Shown: positions 1 through 5,934 of the stretch, piece after piece | Layout of the letters: every line of letters starts with the position of its first letter | Numbering within the stretch: position 1 is the first letter of the stretch | Assembly: GCA_044433305.1 (NCBI GenBank) | Contig: JAWXTS010000067.1 | Span: 1-8,685 of the forward strand | Length of the DNA stretch: 8,685 bases | Reading direction: 5' to 3' | Origin: JAWXTS01 sp044433305 | Lineage (GTDB): Bacteria; Bacteroidota; Bacteroidia; Bacteroidales; Rikenellaceae | Position numbers and translations under genes: made by a program | Notes under the pieces: model-generated | Told to the model about the DNA's origin: nothing | Seen by the model: only the letters and a program-made list of their open reading frames with translations | The model's database searches: none

Positions 1-591
1 CTTGGCTCCATGCACTTCAATCAGCCTATGGTGCGTAGTGCAGCTGTGGTTCTGACTTTCTGTGCCGACATAAACCGCTTTTCTAAGTGGTGTGAGATGC
101 GCGATGCCAAACCAGAATATGACAACTTCACATGGTACTACAATGCTACCATAGATGCTGTGCTGGCCTCTCAGAACGCAGCGCTCGCTGCCGAGCACGA
201 GGGACTAGGAATATGCTACCTTGGCACAACAATATATACAGCAGAGAAAATCGCTGAGGTGCTAGAGCTTCCTCATGGCGTTATTCCAGTGACCACAGTA
301 GCCATCGGCTACCCAGACACTACAACCGAGGTACCTCTTACAGATAGACTTCCATTGGAGGGTGTGGTTCACTACCAGACATACAAGGACTACACACCAG
401 AGGACATCAACAACATATGGAGAGAGAAAGAAGCCTCACAGCTTACAGCCTCGCTATTAAAAGACAACGACCTGCCAACACTGGCCCGTATATTCACCGA
501 GCGCAGATACAAAGGCAGCGACAACCGCGCAATATCGCGCAGTTTGCTAGAAGTCGCAAAAAGTCGCGGCTTTATGAACAACGAAGAATAG
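1..591 (+). CDS. Nitroreductase family (NfsA/FRP-like) NAD(P)H-dependent oxidoreductase, 5' end cut off
   Basis: This is the C-terminal part of an FMN-dependent nitro/flavin reductase, a soluble enzyme that uses NAD(P)H to reduce nitro compounds, quinones or flavins. The frame is open from the first base (Leu-Gly-Ser before the first Met at base 10), so the gene starts outside the window and that Met is not its start. About 196 residues are visible. The middle shows the family pattern of the NfsA/FRP group: an Asp-Ala-...-Ser-Gln-Asn-Ala helix, then Glu-Gly-Leu-Gly-Ile-Cys-Tyr-Leu-Gly, a segment resembling 'lgLP..v.P', and Val-Ala-Ile-Gly-Tyr-Pro. The tail ends in a helical segment with Phe-Thr-Glu-Arg-Arg-Tyr and Arg-Gly-Phe-Met, as I recall from Bacteroidota members. 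The stop is TAG, followed within about 20 bases by a hairpin terminator. The gene converges on the M23 peptidase gene. The family assignment is firm; the substrate is unknown. Confidence 0.88.
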   Translation, partial: LGSMHFNQPMVRSAAVVLTFCADINRFSKWCEMRDAKPEYDNFTWYYNATIDAVLASQNAALAAEHEGLGICYLGTTIYTAEKIAEVLELPHGVIPVTTVAIGYPDTTTEVPLTDRLPLEGVVHYQTYKDYTPEDINNIWREKEASQLTASLLKDNDLPTLARIFTERRYKGSDNRAISRSLLEVAKSRGFMNNEE

Positions 592-610
592 TAGTAACAG
601 AACTTAATAT

Positions 611-654
611 ATATAGTGGTAGCCTATCTAATAAAGCTGCCACTATATTTTTTT
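611..654 (+). terminator. Rho-independent terminator of the nitroreductase gene, overlapping the M23 gene end
   Basis: A 13-bp stem pairs 611-623 with 636-648 and contains one T/G wobble. It has a 12-base loop and runs into seven T (648-654). It sits 20 bases after the nitroreductase stop. The stop codon of the opposing M23 gene (624-626) is the first three bases of the loop, and the right arm encodes its last residues. Read on the minus strand the tail is only T/A-mixed, so it may work weakly in that direction too. Confidence 0.85.
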
Positions 655-2393
655 GTATTACCACAGCCATCTACAACCTCAACCTCAACGGTGTGCTTAG
701 TGCCGTTGTACTCAAAGCGGTTAGAATCAAAGACGTGAGTTATAACACTATTCTTGGCGTCATAGTCGAACATAGCCCACTTGCCATCAATAGTAGCTTT
801 GATTGTTGCAACACCTGAGAAGTCGTCCGAAATCGTAAATGCAAAAGACTTGCTAGAGGCCAACGACGCTCCGTTTGTCCAACGCGGAGTTATGCGTGGC
901 GCGGTGGTGTCAGCAACAATGGTAAACTTTCCGAAGGAGGTGGTAGTAAACTCTAGTCGCGAGCCGTTAATCTTGCCACCAGCCGAAGCCAACGCCCCCT
1001 TGCTAGTCACAGAAGCCGCCCTAAGTTTATTGCCATAATGCTCTAGAGCTGAACAATCCATAGAGATAGTAATTGCCTTGTGCAGTGGTTCGTCAGTGTT
1101 GCCAACCGTATAATATGGAGCCAGCGAACGGTCATCCTTTGCGCTAGACTGCACATTAACCAACATGGATTTATATAGCACTCCCGCAGGTATGCTAACA
1201 CGGACACCTTCTTTCTCACAGCTGAAGGCTGCATTATACTTTGCAACATAAGGCTCTAGGGTGCCATAGTTCGTTTCTAGGTAAGCCTTGTTGTCTTGCT
1301 CCTGCTTTGCGCGCTCGGCCTCACTATAAGCATAGCCATATATATCGAACGACAAAGTAGATTTGTTTCCGCAATCATCAATAACATCTATGCTCACGTT
1401 TTTGGTTTGTCCATTCTCACAGGTGAGAATACCATCATTTACAAGCCCATGATATATAGGTAGTTTATTACCCGGTAGGCGAGTAAGGGCATACACACTA
1501 TTGCTTTTTATGCGTGCAAGAGGATAATATCCCGTGGCATTAGAGTAGCGCATATTGGCATAGCTGATATTATCTATGGTAAAGCCAAAGTTGAGCTTAG
1601 AGTCGACTTTCTGCTCAACCTTATACGCTCCCATATTAAAGCTGTTGTCATTCTTACGTCCTCTGACCTCTATGGCGAAGTAGCTAGGACGACGAATATT
1701 AACCCTCTCAACCTCGTTTATGGTATAGTTGTTAGTAGATGTAGCCTTGGTGGTATAGGTTGCCGTAACTCTATGGCGTGGCACTCCACACAAAGTGTCA
1801 ACCTCTATGCGATAGATATTGACTACCACGGGAGCTATATTGTCGGTTACCTTAATAAAATTGCGAGCCAAAACATTTACAGGCACTGAGTTAGAAGTAG
1901 TCCTTATATCTAAGTGCAGGTGAGCACCAGCCGACGAGCCGCTGTTGCCTGCATAACCTATAATATCGCCCTGCTTAACTTTGAGCGCGCCCTCGGCCGG
2001 ATAGAGATCCAGATTGAACGACTTGCGCGAATACTGCTGAGTCAGCGCGTAGTTGCCTATTGTTTCGTTGAATCTATCAAGATGACAATAAACCGTGGTA
2101 TAGCCGTTTGGGTGAGCTATATACACAGCCTTGCCAAAGCCATAGGGGCTAACAAAAACACGATTGACATATCCATCGGCCATGGCCTTAACAGGTTGCC
2201 CAACAACACCACCAACACGTATGTCGACCCCAGAATGGAAGTGGTTGGTTCTCAGCTCGCCATAGTTGCCCGATAACTGAAGTGGGATGTTTAGTGGCGA
2301 AATAAAATCGGCCTGCTCCTGAGCATTAGTATTAACAGCAACAAAGACAAATGCCATTGCCGCAAACATTCTTATTAGGTTCTTACATTTCAT
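624..2393 (-). CDS. Secreted M23 (LytM-type) metallopeptidase with C-terminal beta-sandwich regions
   Basis: This is a predicted envelope zinc endopeptidase of family M23 (LytM/lysostaphin fold), which typically cleaves peptidoglycan cross-links. Residues 1-24 form a signal peptide, with a hydrophobic core at about 8-20 and probable cleavage before Gln25. The M23 domain covers about 37-185. It has Asn50-His-Phe-His53-Ser-Gly-Val-Asp57 and the His158-Leu-His160 motif, giving likely zinc ligands His53, Asp57 and His160 and catalytic His104 and His158. All key residues are present, so it looks active rather than a degenerate LytM activator. The remaining 400 residues are not catalytic. Two Asp-x-Cys-Gly-Asn-type motifs (Cys341, Cys577) end similar beta-rich segments, and the last 90 residues look Ig-like. 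The ATG lies inside recX (11-base overlap), so translation is probably coupled. The substrate and the role of the C-terminal part are unknown. Confidence 0.9.
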   Translation of the reverse strand: MKCKNLIRMFAAMAFVFVAVNTNAQEQADFISPLNIPLQLSGNYGELRTNHFHSGVDIRVGGVVGQPVKAMADGYVNRVFVSPYGFGKAVYIAHPNGYTTVYCHLDRFNETIGNYALTQQYSRKSFNLDLYPAEGALKVKQGDIIGYAGNSGSSAGAHLHLDIRTTSNSVPVNVLARNFIKVTDNIAPVVVNIYRIEVDTLCGVPRHRVTATYTTKATSTNNYTINEVERVNIRRPSYFAIEVRGRKNDNSFNMGAYKVEQKVDSKLNFGFTIDNISYANMRYSNATGYYPLARIKSNSVYALTRLPGNKLPIYHGLVNDGILTCENGQTKNVSIDVIDDCGNKSTLSFDIYGYAYSEAERAKQEQDNKAYLETNYGTLEPYVAKYNAAFSCEKEGVRVSIPAGVLYKSMLVNVQSSAKDDRSLAPYYTVGNTDEPLHKAITISMDCSALEHYGNKLRAASVTSKGALASAGGKINGSRLEFTTTSFGKFTIVADTTAPRITPRWTNGASLASSKSFAFTISDDFSGVATIKATIDGKWAMFDYDAKNSVITHVFDSNRFEYNGTKHTVEVEVVDGCGNTKKYSGSFIR

Positions 2394-2910
2394 ATTCGTT
2401 CTGGGTTTGTATTAGGCGGTTTACAACTTCGACAACCACAGACAACTCATAGCCTGCCGAAGCTCCGCTTCTTATTAATTTATTTTTCAGTTTACATGGG
2501 TCCGCCTCGCGTGTGGCCTTCATCTTTTTTAGTAGCATCTGCTCAAGCCTATCTTTGAGAAAGTCATTGTCCAGAGCACCCATAACCCTATCTATTATAT
2601 CTTTCGATATGCCTTTTTGTATCAGAGCCTGCGTAATCTTGAACTTGCCCCACGAGCTAAACGACATCTTGTCACGCACAAAGGCCTCGGCATAGCGACT
2701 ATCGTCTATATACTTGCCACTCTGCAAATTACTGAGCACATCCCGAGCCTGCGCATCATCCAACCCCCACTCTCGCATAAGACGTAGTGCATCGCCAGAG
2801 CTTTTCTCAGCACGCGAGCACAAGGCCATAAGAGCGCTGAGAGCCTGCTGTGGCGTCTTTGTCTTCTTGGGATTGGGCTTATAAGCTACATATTCGTTGT
2901 ATTCTGCCAT
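2383..2910 (-). CDS. recX: RecX-family regulatory protein
   Basis: RecX binds RecA filaments and modulates recombination and the SOS response in the cytoplasm. The 175-residue product is all-helical in character and carries the family's repeated three-helix pattern. The strongest match is Tyr-Ile-Asp-Asp-Ser-Arg-Tyr-Ala at 67-74, followed by Ser-Trp-Gly-Lys-Phe-Lys-Ile at 86-92 and Leu-Ile-Gln-Lys-Gly-Ile at 96-101, the typical 'G..ki...L..kGi' stretch. Its length is normal for the family. The ATG lies within prmC (25-base overlap) and is preceded by a short GAAGG about five bases upstream, one of the few Shine-Dalgarno-like sites here. Its 3' end overlaps the M23 gene by 11 bases. recA is not in the window. 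The charged N-terminal 20 residues, rich in Lys and Pro, are not a recognised domain. Confidence 0.9.
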   Translation of the reverse strand: MAEYNEYVAYKPNPKKTKTPQQALSALMALCSRAEKSSGDALRLMREWGLDDAQARDVLSNLQSGKYIDDSRYAEAFVRDKMSFSSWGKFKITQALIQKGISKDIIDRVMGALDNDFLKDRLEQMLLKKMKATREADPCKLKNKLIRSGASAGYELSVVVEVVNRLIQTQNEYEM

Positions 2911-3788
2911 AGGGCCTTCACCATTCTAAATTTATTAAACATATCGCGGCAAGGCACGACATCAACAAAGCCCAAGCCCTCCAGCATCTCGACAGTTTCA
3001 GTGGCGAACCTCTCGTTTATCTCAAAGTAAAGTTTACCTCCATGGTTAAGGTGCTTTGTGGCCAGCTGGGCAATACGATTATAGAACAACAACGGCGTAG
3101 TGTCATCCACAAACAAAGCCAGCTCTGGCTCAAAGTTAAGCACATTATCGCGCATAGCCCTTCGCTCACTATCAAGCACATAGGGAGGATTAGAAACTAT
3201 AACGTCGTATTTATGGGGAAGCTCCTCGCTCAGAATATCGAGCTTAAGGATCTCAACATCAAGGCCATGCAAGCTGCGATTTATCTCAACAACCTCTAGT
3301 GCCTTATCCGAAATATCAACAGCAGCGACTCTGGCTTTTTCTATATTAGCTTTTAAGCTAAGGGCTATACATCCACTACCCGTACCTATATCCACTATGC
3401 TCTTTGCATCAGAGCTTTCACTGATTATCATCTGCACTAGCTCCTCGGTTTCGGGGCGAGGAATAAGAACCCCCTCGCGCACATAGAACTCTCTATCATA
3501 GAAACTAGCATGCCCCATAACATACTGGATAGGTCGCCAGCTTAGGCACATATCCATTGCCTTATCAAAGCTGAGTGCATGCAAATCAGCATCCTTCCTC
3601 GGCACATACTCAAAGGAGCGTTCAAGTGTCGTATCAACCAACTTATTAGGTTCTAGGACATAGTCTCTATTTGTAATCGAGCAGTATTCTTCGAGCAGCA
3701 TCCTCACCATACTACGAGCCTCATTGTCTCCATATAGCGAAGACAACAAAGCAATAGACTGGGTTTCAATTTGACTCAAGGTTCTCAT
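2886..3788 (-). CDS. prmC: Peptide chain release factor N5-glutamine methyltransferase PrmC (HemK)
   Basis: PrmC methylates the glutamine of the GGQ motif of release factors RF1 and RF2 using S-adenosylmethionine, which improves termination. From the ATG at 3788 the protein has 300 residues. An N-terminal helical domain, which binds the release factor in the family, occupies about 1-85. Gln-Tyr-Val-Met-Gly follows at 88-92, Arg-Pro-Glu-Thr-Glu at 111-115, the SAM-binding Gly-Thr-Gly-Ser-Gly at 135-139, and the diagnostic Asn-Pro-Pro-Tyr catalytic motif at 200-203. The frame is also open upstream to a TTG at 3797, but that codon lies inside the predicted -7 promoter box, so I chose the ATG. 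The gene heads the prmC-recX-M23 operon. The C-terminus ends in Lys-Ala-Leu-Trp, slightly longer than usual because it overlaps recX. Confidence 0.95.
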   Translation of the reverse strand: MRTLSQIETQSIALLSSLYGDNEARSMVRMLLEEYCSITNRDYVLEPNKLVDTTLERSFEYVPRKDADLHALSFDKAMDMCLSWRPIQYVMGHASFYDREFYVREGVLIPRPETEELVQMIISESSDAKSIVDIGTGSGCIALSLKANIEKARVAAVDISDKALEVVEINRSLHGLDVEILKLDILSEELPHKYDVIVSNPPYVLDSERRAMRDNVLNFEPELALFVDDTTPLLFYNRIAQLATKHLNHGGKLYFEINERFATETVEMLEGLGFVDVVPCRDMFNKFRMVKALWQNTTNM

Positions 3789-3794
3789 ACCCCG

Positions 3795-3826
3795 CAAAGA
3801 TAACCAAACACAAAAGCAACTGCAAA
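3795..3826 (-). promoter_or_regulatory. Bacteroides-type promoter of prmC-recX-M23
   Basis: Read on the minus strand, TTTG (3826-3823) is followed after 20 bases by TATCTTTG (3802-3795), matching the Bacteroidota vegetative consensus TTTG / TAnnTTTG. The prmC ATG begins only six bases beyond the -7 box, so the transcript would start at or within a few bases of the start codon. It lies just downstream of the terminator of the preceding unit. Confidence 0.75.
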
Positions 3827-3838
3827 CTTATTAGCACC

Positions 3839-3879
3839 AAAAAATCAGAGAGTGGCTAACTTTTAGATTAACCACTCTC
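3839..3879 (-). terminator. Rho-independent terminator of the DUF4251 gene pair
   Basis: On the minus strand a 12-bp stem pairs 3879-3868 with 3859-3848. It contains one T/G wobble and an 8-base loop, and is followed after three bases by TTTTTT (3844-3839). The mismatch would be C/A if read on the plus strand, which together with the T-run assigns it to minus-strand transcription. It lies about 165 bases past the lipoprotein stop codon and directly ahead of the prmC promoter. Confidence 0.8.
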
Positions 3880-4043
3880 CTATCAACACACGCAGGTGTT
3901 GCATACAACAAACTAATAATAAAAACGAGAACTAAACACTTTAATTGTAATATCAACCATTGGCAAGTGAGTAGCAAAAAATGCTCTAAGTTTTTTAGTT
4001 GGTTGTGCTTGTATTTATAAGTATTGCAAAATCTCTGCCACAA
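3880..4043 (-). other. Long 3' untranslated stretch after the lipoprotein gene
   Basis: These 164 A/T-rich bases separate the lipoprotein stop codon from its terminator. They contain no credible gene: the only open frame begins with TTG immediately after the stop and has no recognisable content. A small perfect hairpin is present, CAACAC (3884-3889) pairing with GTGTTG (3896-3901) around a 6-base loop. The stretch could be simple spacer, a decayed gene end, or the seat of a 3'-derived small RNA. Nothing in the sequence decides between these, and I found no clear internal TAnnTTTG promoter. Confidence 0.4.
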
Positions 4044-4874
4044 CTATATTTTCTCTAGGCGACCTATATATTTAATAACGTTACTGTCGCTCATAAGACT
4101 CATAACAGCCTCTCCCGTTGCCGTATATAGATTTATCGCAAAGGCATAGCTGTTGCCGTTGCTGGAGGTCACGTTGAATGATATGGCCCAGCCAAAGTGA
4201 GTTTGCGAGGTGCGGTAGTTGGTTACACCAAAGGTATCAAAGTTAAGTATATTGATATACTGAGAATAACCACCACGCACAGTAGGGATATGAACCTCAA
4301 CATGACTATCTACAACAGCTACATAATAATAGAAGTTGTATATAAACTGCATATCACCATTTGGAATCTCCTGCATGCTTGTGGGCACAAACTGATAGTT
4401 GTGACTGCGCACCAAGGTATCTAGCTTTGCTACGAATTCAAGATTCTTAATCTGGCGACGCTCGGCATTATCACGGACTCTGCTATGCTGAACATCTCCT
4501 GCCTCGGCATTGGCTACACTGACTGCCTCAGACAGGCCCTCAACAGCTGCATTCATGGCTGTGTTTGTGGTAGGCGTGATTGTAGCGGTAGTTGCCGTAC
4601 TCACGGGAGTGGTGATAACTGTTGGGGTCTGATTCACAGCCACATCATAGCTAGTGGCACTTCTGGTGGCGGAAGGAACCTGCGCCACAGCACTAGCATC
4701 ATCAACCGATGAGGCCGTAACAGAACTAGCCGTAGTGGGATTTACACGAGCCTCAGTGCTAGCATTGGGGTTATCAGGCCATGCGAACAAAGGTTCAATC
4801 GAGCCACAAGCCACAAGAGCAAAGCCCGCAATCAATAAAGAAGTTGTTATTTTCATAATTCTACCCGTTTTCAT
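4044..4874 (-). CDS. DUF4251-like lipoprotein with Ser/Thr/Ala-rich linker
   Basis: This is a predicted envelope lipoprotein of unknown function. The lipobox Leu20-Val-Ala-Cys23 follows a hydrophobic stretch, so signal peptidase II cleavage at Cys23 is expected. Residues about 34-130 form a low-complexity Ser/Thr/Ala/Val-rich linker, which suggests a flexible spacer. The C-terminal 135 residues are beta-rich, with Gly-Trp-Ala-Ile-Ser-Phe at 228-233 and a final Tyr-Ile-Gly-Arg-Leu. They resemble DUF4251, a Bacteroidota envelope family, and clearly match the same region of the upstream neighbour. The coordinates give the longer form. A second in-frame ATG at 4856 would place the Cys at residue 17, exactly as in the paralogue, and may well be the true start. 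The gap to the upstream gene is nine bases and neither ATG has a Shine-Dalgarno sequence. The lipoprotein call is strong, the DUF name moderate, and the function unknown. Confidence 0.82.
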   Translation of the reverse strand: MKTGRIMKITTSLLIAGFALVACGSIEPLFAWPDNPNASTEARVNPTTASSVTASSVDDASAVAQVPSATRSATSYDVAVNQTPTVITTPVSTATTATITPTTNTAMNAAVEGLSEAVSVANAEAGDVQHSRVRDNAERRQIKNLEFVAKLDTLVRSHNYQFVPTSMQEIPNGDMQFIYNFYYYVAVVDSHVEVHIPTVRGGYSQYINILNFDTFGVTNYRTSQTHFGWAISFNVTSSNGNSYAFAINLYTATGEAVMSLMSDSNVIKYIGRLEKI

Positions 4875-4883
4875 AATTAAATA

Positions 4884-5501
4884 TTAATACAATCCAGACA
4901 ATGAGCCATTATAACTTACAGTGTTATACATAGGGGTAGAAATATCTAAAGTAGCCATACCCGAAGTCGAATAAACACTAAACTTGAAAGTATAAGTGTT
5001 TGCACCAAAAAGAGACGAAGAGAATGTTATGGTCCAGCCATTGGTTGTTTGCTCGGCCACATAGCCGTTCATATCTGAGGTGATATAATTCAACATGACC
5101 ATTCTATATGGAGGTACAGCACCTTGGATATAAGGCAATGAAACATCCAGCGAGTTGTCGCTAATGGTAAGATCGGCATTAGGATTATAAATCTGGTGAG
5201 GGCTGCCAGCAGGCTGCTGCTGCATGGTCATAGGTCGAAATCGAAAATTGCGCGATAGAATCAACGAATCTATATGCGCCGCAAAGGCTTTGTTTCGCTG
5301 CTCGCGCTTCTCTACTCGTTCAAGCTGCTTGGCCGACAGGGTGCGTTTCATGCGCTCTGTCTTTTGCTGGTCTTCGACTTGCTCTGCTTGCTGAGGGTCA
5401 GCCTGCGCCATAAGTCCATTAGAATTACCTATACGTTCGAGCAAGCCTACACAAGCTATCACTACTACAAAGCAGATAATGGGGAATAAGATTTTTTTCA
5501 T
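4884..5501 (-). CDS. DUF4251-like envelope protein, paralogue of the downstream lipoprotein
   Basis: This 205-residue exported protein of unknown function is first of a two-gene unit. The N-terminus has two Lys and a hydrophobic run (5-20) ending in Val-Ile-Ala-Cys17, a possible lipobox. Ala32-Gln-Ala34 could instead be a signal peptidase I site, or the segment could stay as an anchor; Val-Gly-Leu-Leu after the Cys is unusual for a lipoprotein. Residues 35-75 are charged and rich in Gln, Glu and Lys, probably a helical spacer. Residues 73-205 form the DUF4251-like beta-rich domain. Landmarks shared with its neighbour are Met-Gln at 93-94, Ile-Tyr-Asn at 104-106, Asn-Gly-Trp-Thr-Ile at 154-158, Thr-Tyr-Thr-Phe at 169-172, and Tyr-Asn-Gly-Ser-Leu near the end. 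No full consensus promoter was found upstream. It is a tandem duplication partner with a different linker. Confidence 0.82.
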   Translation of the reverse strand: MKKILFPIICFVVVIACVGLLERIGNSNGLMAQADPQQAEQVEDQQKTERMKRTLSAKQLERVEKREQRNKAFAAHIDSLILSRNFRFRPMTMQQQPAGSPHQIYNPNADLTISDNSLDVSLPYIQGAVPPYRMVMLNYITSDMNGYVAEQTTNGWTITFSSSLFGANTYTFKFSVYSTSGMATLDISTPMYNTVSYNGSLSGLY

Positions 5502-5526
5502 ACGGTATTTTTTTAGTTTTCATGAA

Positions 5527-5563
5527 GTTCTAAGCACTTAAGAACAATCACTAGAATTTGTTC
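5527..5563 (-). other. Overlapping inverted repeats in the leader of the DUF4251 pair
   Basis: Two inverted repeats share one arm. Repeat 1 is GTTCTAAG (5527-5534) with CTTAAGAAC (5537-5545), matching apart from one bulged base. Repeat 2 is GAACAA (5542-5547) with TTGTTC (5558-5563), which is perfect. The shared GAAC can pair with either GTTC, so the two structures exclude each other in the transcript. They lie 26 to 62 bases before the ATG at 5501. This could be a regulator site, a leader switch, or chance in an A/T-rich spacer. Confidence 0.35.
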
Positions 5564-5667
5564 ACTCCCCCCAACAAACAAATTCCATACCGCACAAACA
5601 AGCAGAATAGTAGATAAAACAACTAGGACTTAAAGATATATTTTTGGAGCTAAAATAATCACAGCAC

Positions 5668-5707
5668 AAAAAAAAGGCTAACCAACATTTATCTGTCGAT
5701 TAGCCTT
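5668..5707 (-). terminator. Rho-independent terminator of purB-rubredoxin
   Basis: On the minus strand a 13-bp stem pairs 5707-5695 with 5686-5674, including two G/T wobbles, around an 8-base loop. It runs straight into a T tract (complement of the A run 5668-5673). It starts six bases after the rubredoxin stop codon, so termination is tight and separates this unit from the DUF4251 pair. Confidence 0.9.
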
Positions 5708-5713
5708 CTATTA

Positions 5714-5875
5714 TTATTCTAAGGGAACAAAAACCTGCTTCCCTTGCTTACATACGGGGCAAACCCAATCTTCGGGCAGTTCCTCAAAAGACGTTCCAGC
5801 CTTTATCCCTGACTCTGGGTCCCCAACCTGCGGATTGTATATATATCCGCAAACTTCACATTCATAACTATTCAT
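5714..5875 (-). CDS. Rubredoxin
   Basis: This is a small cytoplasmic electron carrier with one iron held by four cysteines. In anaerobes such proteins pass electrons to peroxide- and superoxide-reducing enzymes or other oxidoreductases. The 53-residue product is complete and canonical. The first ligand pair is Cys6-Glu-Val-Cys9 followed by Gly-Tyr-Ile-Tyr. Then come Gly-Asp-Pro at 18-20, Gly-Ile-Lys-Ala-Gly-Thr at 23-28 and Phe-Glu-Glu-Leu-Pro at 30-34. Trp37-Val-Cys39-Pro-Val-Cys42 supplies the second pair. The start is the ATG at 5875, four residues before the first conserved stretch, as usual in the family. It follows purB by 59 bases with no TAnnTTTG promoter between them, so it is probably co-transcribed. 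A hairpin ends three bases before the start codon and a strong terminator follows. No reductase partner gene is visible in the window. Confidence 0.96.
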   Translation of the reverse strand: MNSYECEVCGYIYNPQVGDPESGIKAGTSFEELPEDWVCPVCKQGKQVFVPLE

Positions 5876-5878
5876 AAG

Positions 5879-5920
5879 CTCGATTTTTAGTTGTCACAGC
5901 ATCCTATGGCAACTATCGAG
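5879..5920 (-). promoter_or_regulatory. Hairpin directly before the rubredoxin start codon
   Basis: In the purB-rubredoxin gap the minus-strand RNA can fold CTCGAT (5920-5915) with ATCGAG (5884-5879), then seven further pairs (5914-5908 with 5895-5889). A 4-base A bulge lies on one side and the loop has 12 bases. There is no T tract, so it is not a classic terminator. Only three bases separate the stem from the ATG. It could modulate rubredoxin translation or mark an RNA processing site; the function is inferred only. Confidence 0.5.
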
Positions 5921-5934
5921 CCTAAGACCAGAAC

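Noticed and set aside
417..1249. Several open frames of 68-133 codons opposite or across the nitroreductase and M23 genes
   Set aside because: They are shadows of well-supported genes on other frames, with no domain content or plausible start context.
3789..3797. TTG start extending prmC by three codons
   Set aside because: The TTG lies within the -7 promoter box and the ATG at 3788 begins at the usual N-terminal helix of the family.
3831..4043. Open frame of 70 codons following the lipoprotein stop
   Set aside because: It begins with TTG directly after the in-frame stop, has no recognisable content and runs through the terminator hairpin, so it is read-through frame and not a gene.
5430..5523. 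Short frame starting at an upstream ATG (5523) overlapping the DUF4251 gene start
   Set aside because: It overlaps the real gene out of frame and encodes nothing recognisable. I use it only as a hint about shared leader sequence.
5631..5638. TATCTTTA on the minus strand as -7 box of the DUF4251 pair
   Set aside because: The last base deviates from the consensus and there is no TTTG 19-20 bases upstream, so it is too weak to annotate.
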